From NCBI RefSeq assembly GCF_003368325.1, contig NZ_CP031467.1, positions 3,782,001-3,846,000 on the forward strand: 64,000 bases of DNA, given 5' to 3'. Shown here piece after piece: positions 63,134-64,000 of this stretch (position 1 is the stretch's first letter; each line of letters starts with the position of its first letter). The position numbers and the translations under genes were made by a program. The notes beneath the pieces were generated by a model, which saw only the letters and a program-made list of their open reading frames with translations, was not told where the DNA came from and did not search any database. The stretch comes from Paraburkholderia caffeinilytica (GTDB lineage: Bacteria > Pseudomonadota > Gammaproteobacteria > Burkholderiales > Burkholderiaceae).

Positions 63134-63381
63134 GCCGCCGCCTTCGCCTGTTGCAATTCGGTGACCGCGGCGGCCATCGAATCGATGCTCGAAAAGAGGC
63201 GGCGCGTCAGCATGCGGTCGGGAATCTCGATGCCGAACTCGTCTTCGATCGCCAGCATCAGGTGCACCGTCGCGAGCGAGGACAAGCCCGCTGCGTACAG
63301 ATCGGCGTCGTCGGCCAGCGTATCGGGCGACACGTCAAGACGTGCCGATTCGGAAAGGATGCGTCGCAATGCGCTTTTCAT
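63130..63381 (-). CDS. Acyl carrier protein (aminoacyl carrier)
   Basis: An 83-residue carrier protein. The phosphopantetheine site is in LYAAGLSSLATVHLMLAIED, where the usual DSL is SSL (modified Ser ~39). Helix 3 region EFGIEIPDRMLTRRLFSSID is normal. I chose ATG 63381; the longer frame adds an unlikely 17 residues. First gene of the operon, it overlaps the dehydrogenase by 4 bp. It is the probable acceptor for the amino acid loaded by the ligase at 60778. Confidence 0.88.
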   Translation of the reverse strand: MKSALRRILSESARLDVSPDTLADDADLYAAGLSSLATVHLMLAIEDEFGIEIPDRMLTRRLFSSIDSMAAAVTELQQAKAAA

Positions 63382-63644
63382 AGTGATGTGCCCTCGTGTT
63401 GGGTCGAAATATTTCTCAACGAGCCGGTTCAAGCCGGTTCAATCCGGCTCAAGCGCCGCCGCGTTCCGTCGTTTCGTATTTAAGGATCGCGAAAGACTAG
63501 CGTCAGTGCGATGCCGCACGGAACCATGCGGTTTGCGGACGTACCGTGTAGCCATGCATGACAACGGAGCCTGCCTGTTGAGTCGGTCCATCGAGGGCTG
63601 ACCTACTGAGCCCTGCTTCGTTAAACACACCGCTAGGGAACGTG

Positions 63645-64000
63645 ATGAACTGGAAAACGCTGGAATTCGAACAGCTCACCGCGCGGGAGTTGTATGTGAT
63701 ATTGCGGGCGCGCAGTGCGGTCTTCGTGGTCGAACAATCGCATGTGCACCTGGACGCCGATGGCCACGACGAAACGTCATTGCATGTCTTCGCGGTCGAA
63801 GACATGTCGCGGCCGATGCCGATCCTGGCGTATGCCCGACTGCAACCGGGCGACGTCGAAGATCCGGAGATCGTCATCGACAAGGTGCTGACCAGCCCGC
63901 TGCGGCGCGGCGATGGCACCGCCGGATTGCTGATCGAACGGGTGCTGCATGCGATCGCCGAACACTGGCCTGGCCGTGCCGCGCGCGTCACGGCGCCGGT
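63645..64000 (+). CDS. ElaA-like GNAT acetyltransferase (partial, runs off window)
   Basis: The first 118 codons are present. They begin NWKTLEFEQLTARELYVILR and continue RSAVFVVEQSHVHLDADGHD, ILAYARLQPGDVEDPEIVID and RRGDGTAGLLIERVLH. These are the signature of ElaA-type GNATs (FVVEQ, D..D, R..G.G..L). AGGGAA precedes the ATG. The gene continues beyond 64000. It is divergent from the carrier-protein operon, with a 263-bp gap. Confidence 0.85.
   Translation, partial: MNWKTLEFEQLTARELYVILRARSAVFVVEQSHVHLDADGHDETSLHVFAVEDMSRPMPILAYARLQPGDVEDPEIVIDKVLTSPLRRGDGTAGLLIERVLHAIAEHWPGRAARVTAP

Noticed and set aside
1..64000. CRISPR array, rRNA operon, replication origin or prophage
   Set aside because: No regularly spaced short repeats, rRNA-like sequence, iteron/DnaA-box cluster or phage structural genes were seen. 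The only integrase is a frameshifted remnant.

Overview
The window is high-GC DNA of a beta-proteobacterium of the Burkholderia sensu lato group (Burkholderia/Paraburkholderia/Caballeronia). Evidence is the Burkholderia-type porin, the order tRNA-Leu(CAG) x2 - rnr - rlmB - rpiA, and the bce-like exopolysaccharide genes. Genus and species cannot be fixed from the sequence alone.

Layout. (1) 1-4.3 kb: porin, an acyl-CoA dehydrogenase remnant, a SET-domain protein, a transposase scrap and a small serine hydrolase. (2) 4.3-19.5 kb: a probable specialised-metabolism locus. It holds a CoA-transferase, a DMT exporter and a TetR regulator. A divergent core follows: a large FAD/NAD(P)-binding protein and a zeta-class GST on the minus strand; a glutamate-1-semialdehyde-aminomutase-like enzyme, an AurF-type diiron N-oxygenase and a stand-alone NRPS with domains A-T-E-R on the plus strand. 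A nitronate monooxygenase and a second GST come after. Four promoters here carry GAC-NN-GTC-type sites, suggesting one TetR-family regulon. (3) 19.5-20.4 kb: broken gene ends and a possible IS terminus. (4) 20.5-36.5 kb: a one-direction nutrient-salvage locus with TonB-ExbB-ExbD-ExbD, a zinc deacylase, two GNATs, two periplasmic binding proteins, a TonB-dependent receptor, three luciferase-like flavin monooxygenases, a fused permease-ATPase and DUF3088. The gene set resembles the acetylate / monooxygenate / deacetylate pathways for S-modified cysteines known from Bacillus. (5) 36.5-39.6 kb: a broken MDR oxidoreductase and a frameshifted tyrosine integrase abutting the 3' end of a tRNA-Leu gene. 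This suggests that much of the DNA to the left was acquired at that tRNA.

(6) 39.6-46 kb: two tRNA-Leu(CAG) genes, each with its own promoter and terminator, then rnr, rlmB and rpiA, with rpiA lying between two paralogous glycosyltransferases. (7) 47.3-56.5 kb: glycosyltransferases, a HigBA toxin-antitoxin pair behind a striking nested palindrome, and an exopolysaccharide operon (initiating phosphosugar transferase, GT2, outer-membrane export lipoprotein, tyrosine autokinase) next to a Crp/Fnr-type regulator. (8) 57-63.4 kb: a tight five-gene operon of carrier protein, acyl-CoA-dehydrogenase-like enzyme, amino acid:[carrier protein] ligase, DUF1839 protein and GH2 glycosidase, whose product is unknown. 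An ElaA-like GNAT runs off the right edge.

The best candidates for undescribed biology are the A-T-E-R NRPS / N-oxygenase / aminomutase cluster (7.6-19.5 kb), the complete outer-membrane-to-cytosol salvage locus (20.5-36.5 kb) and the carrier-protein operon (57-63.4 kb).
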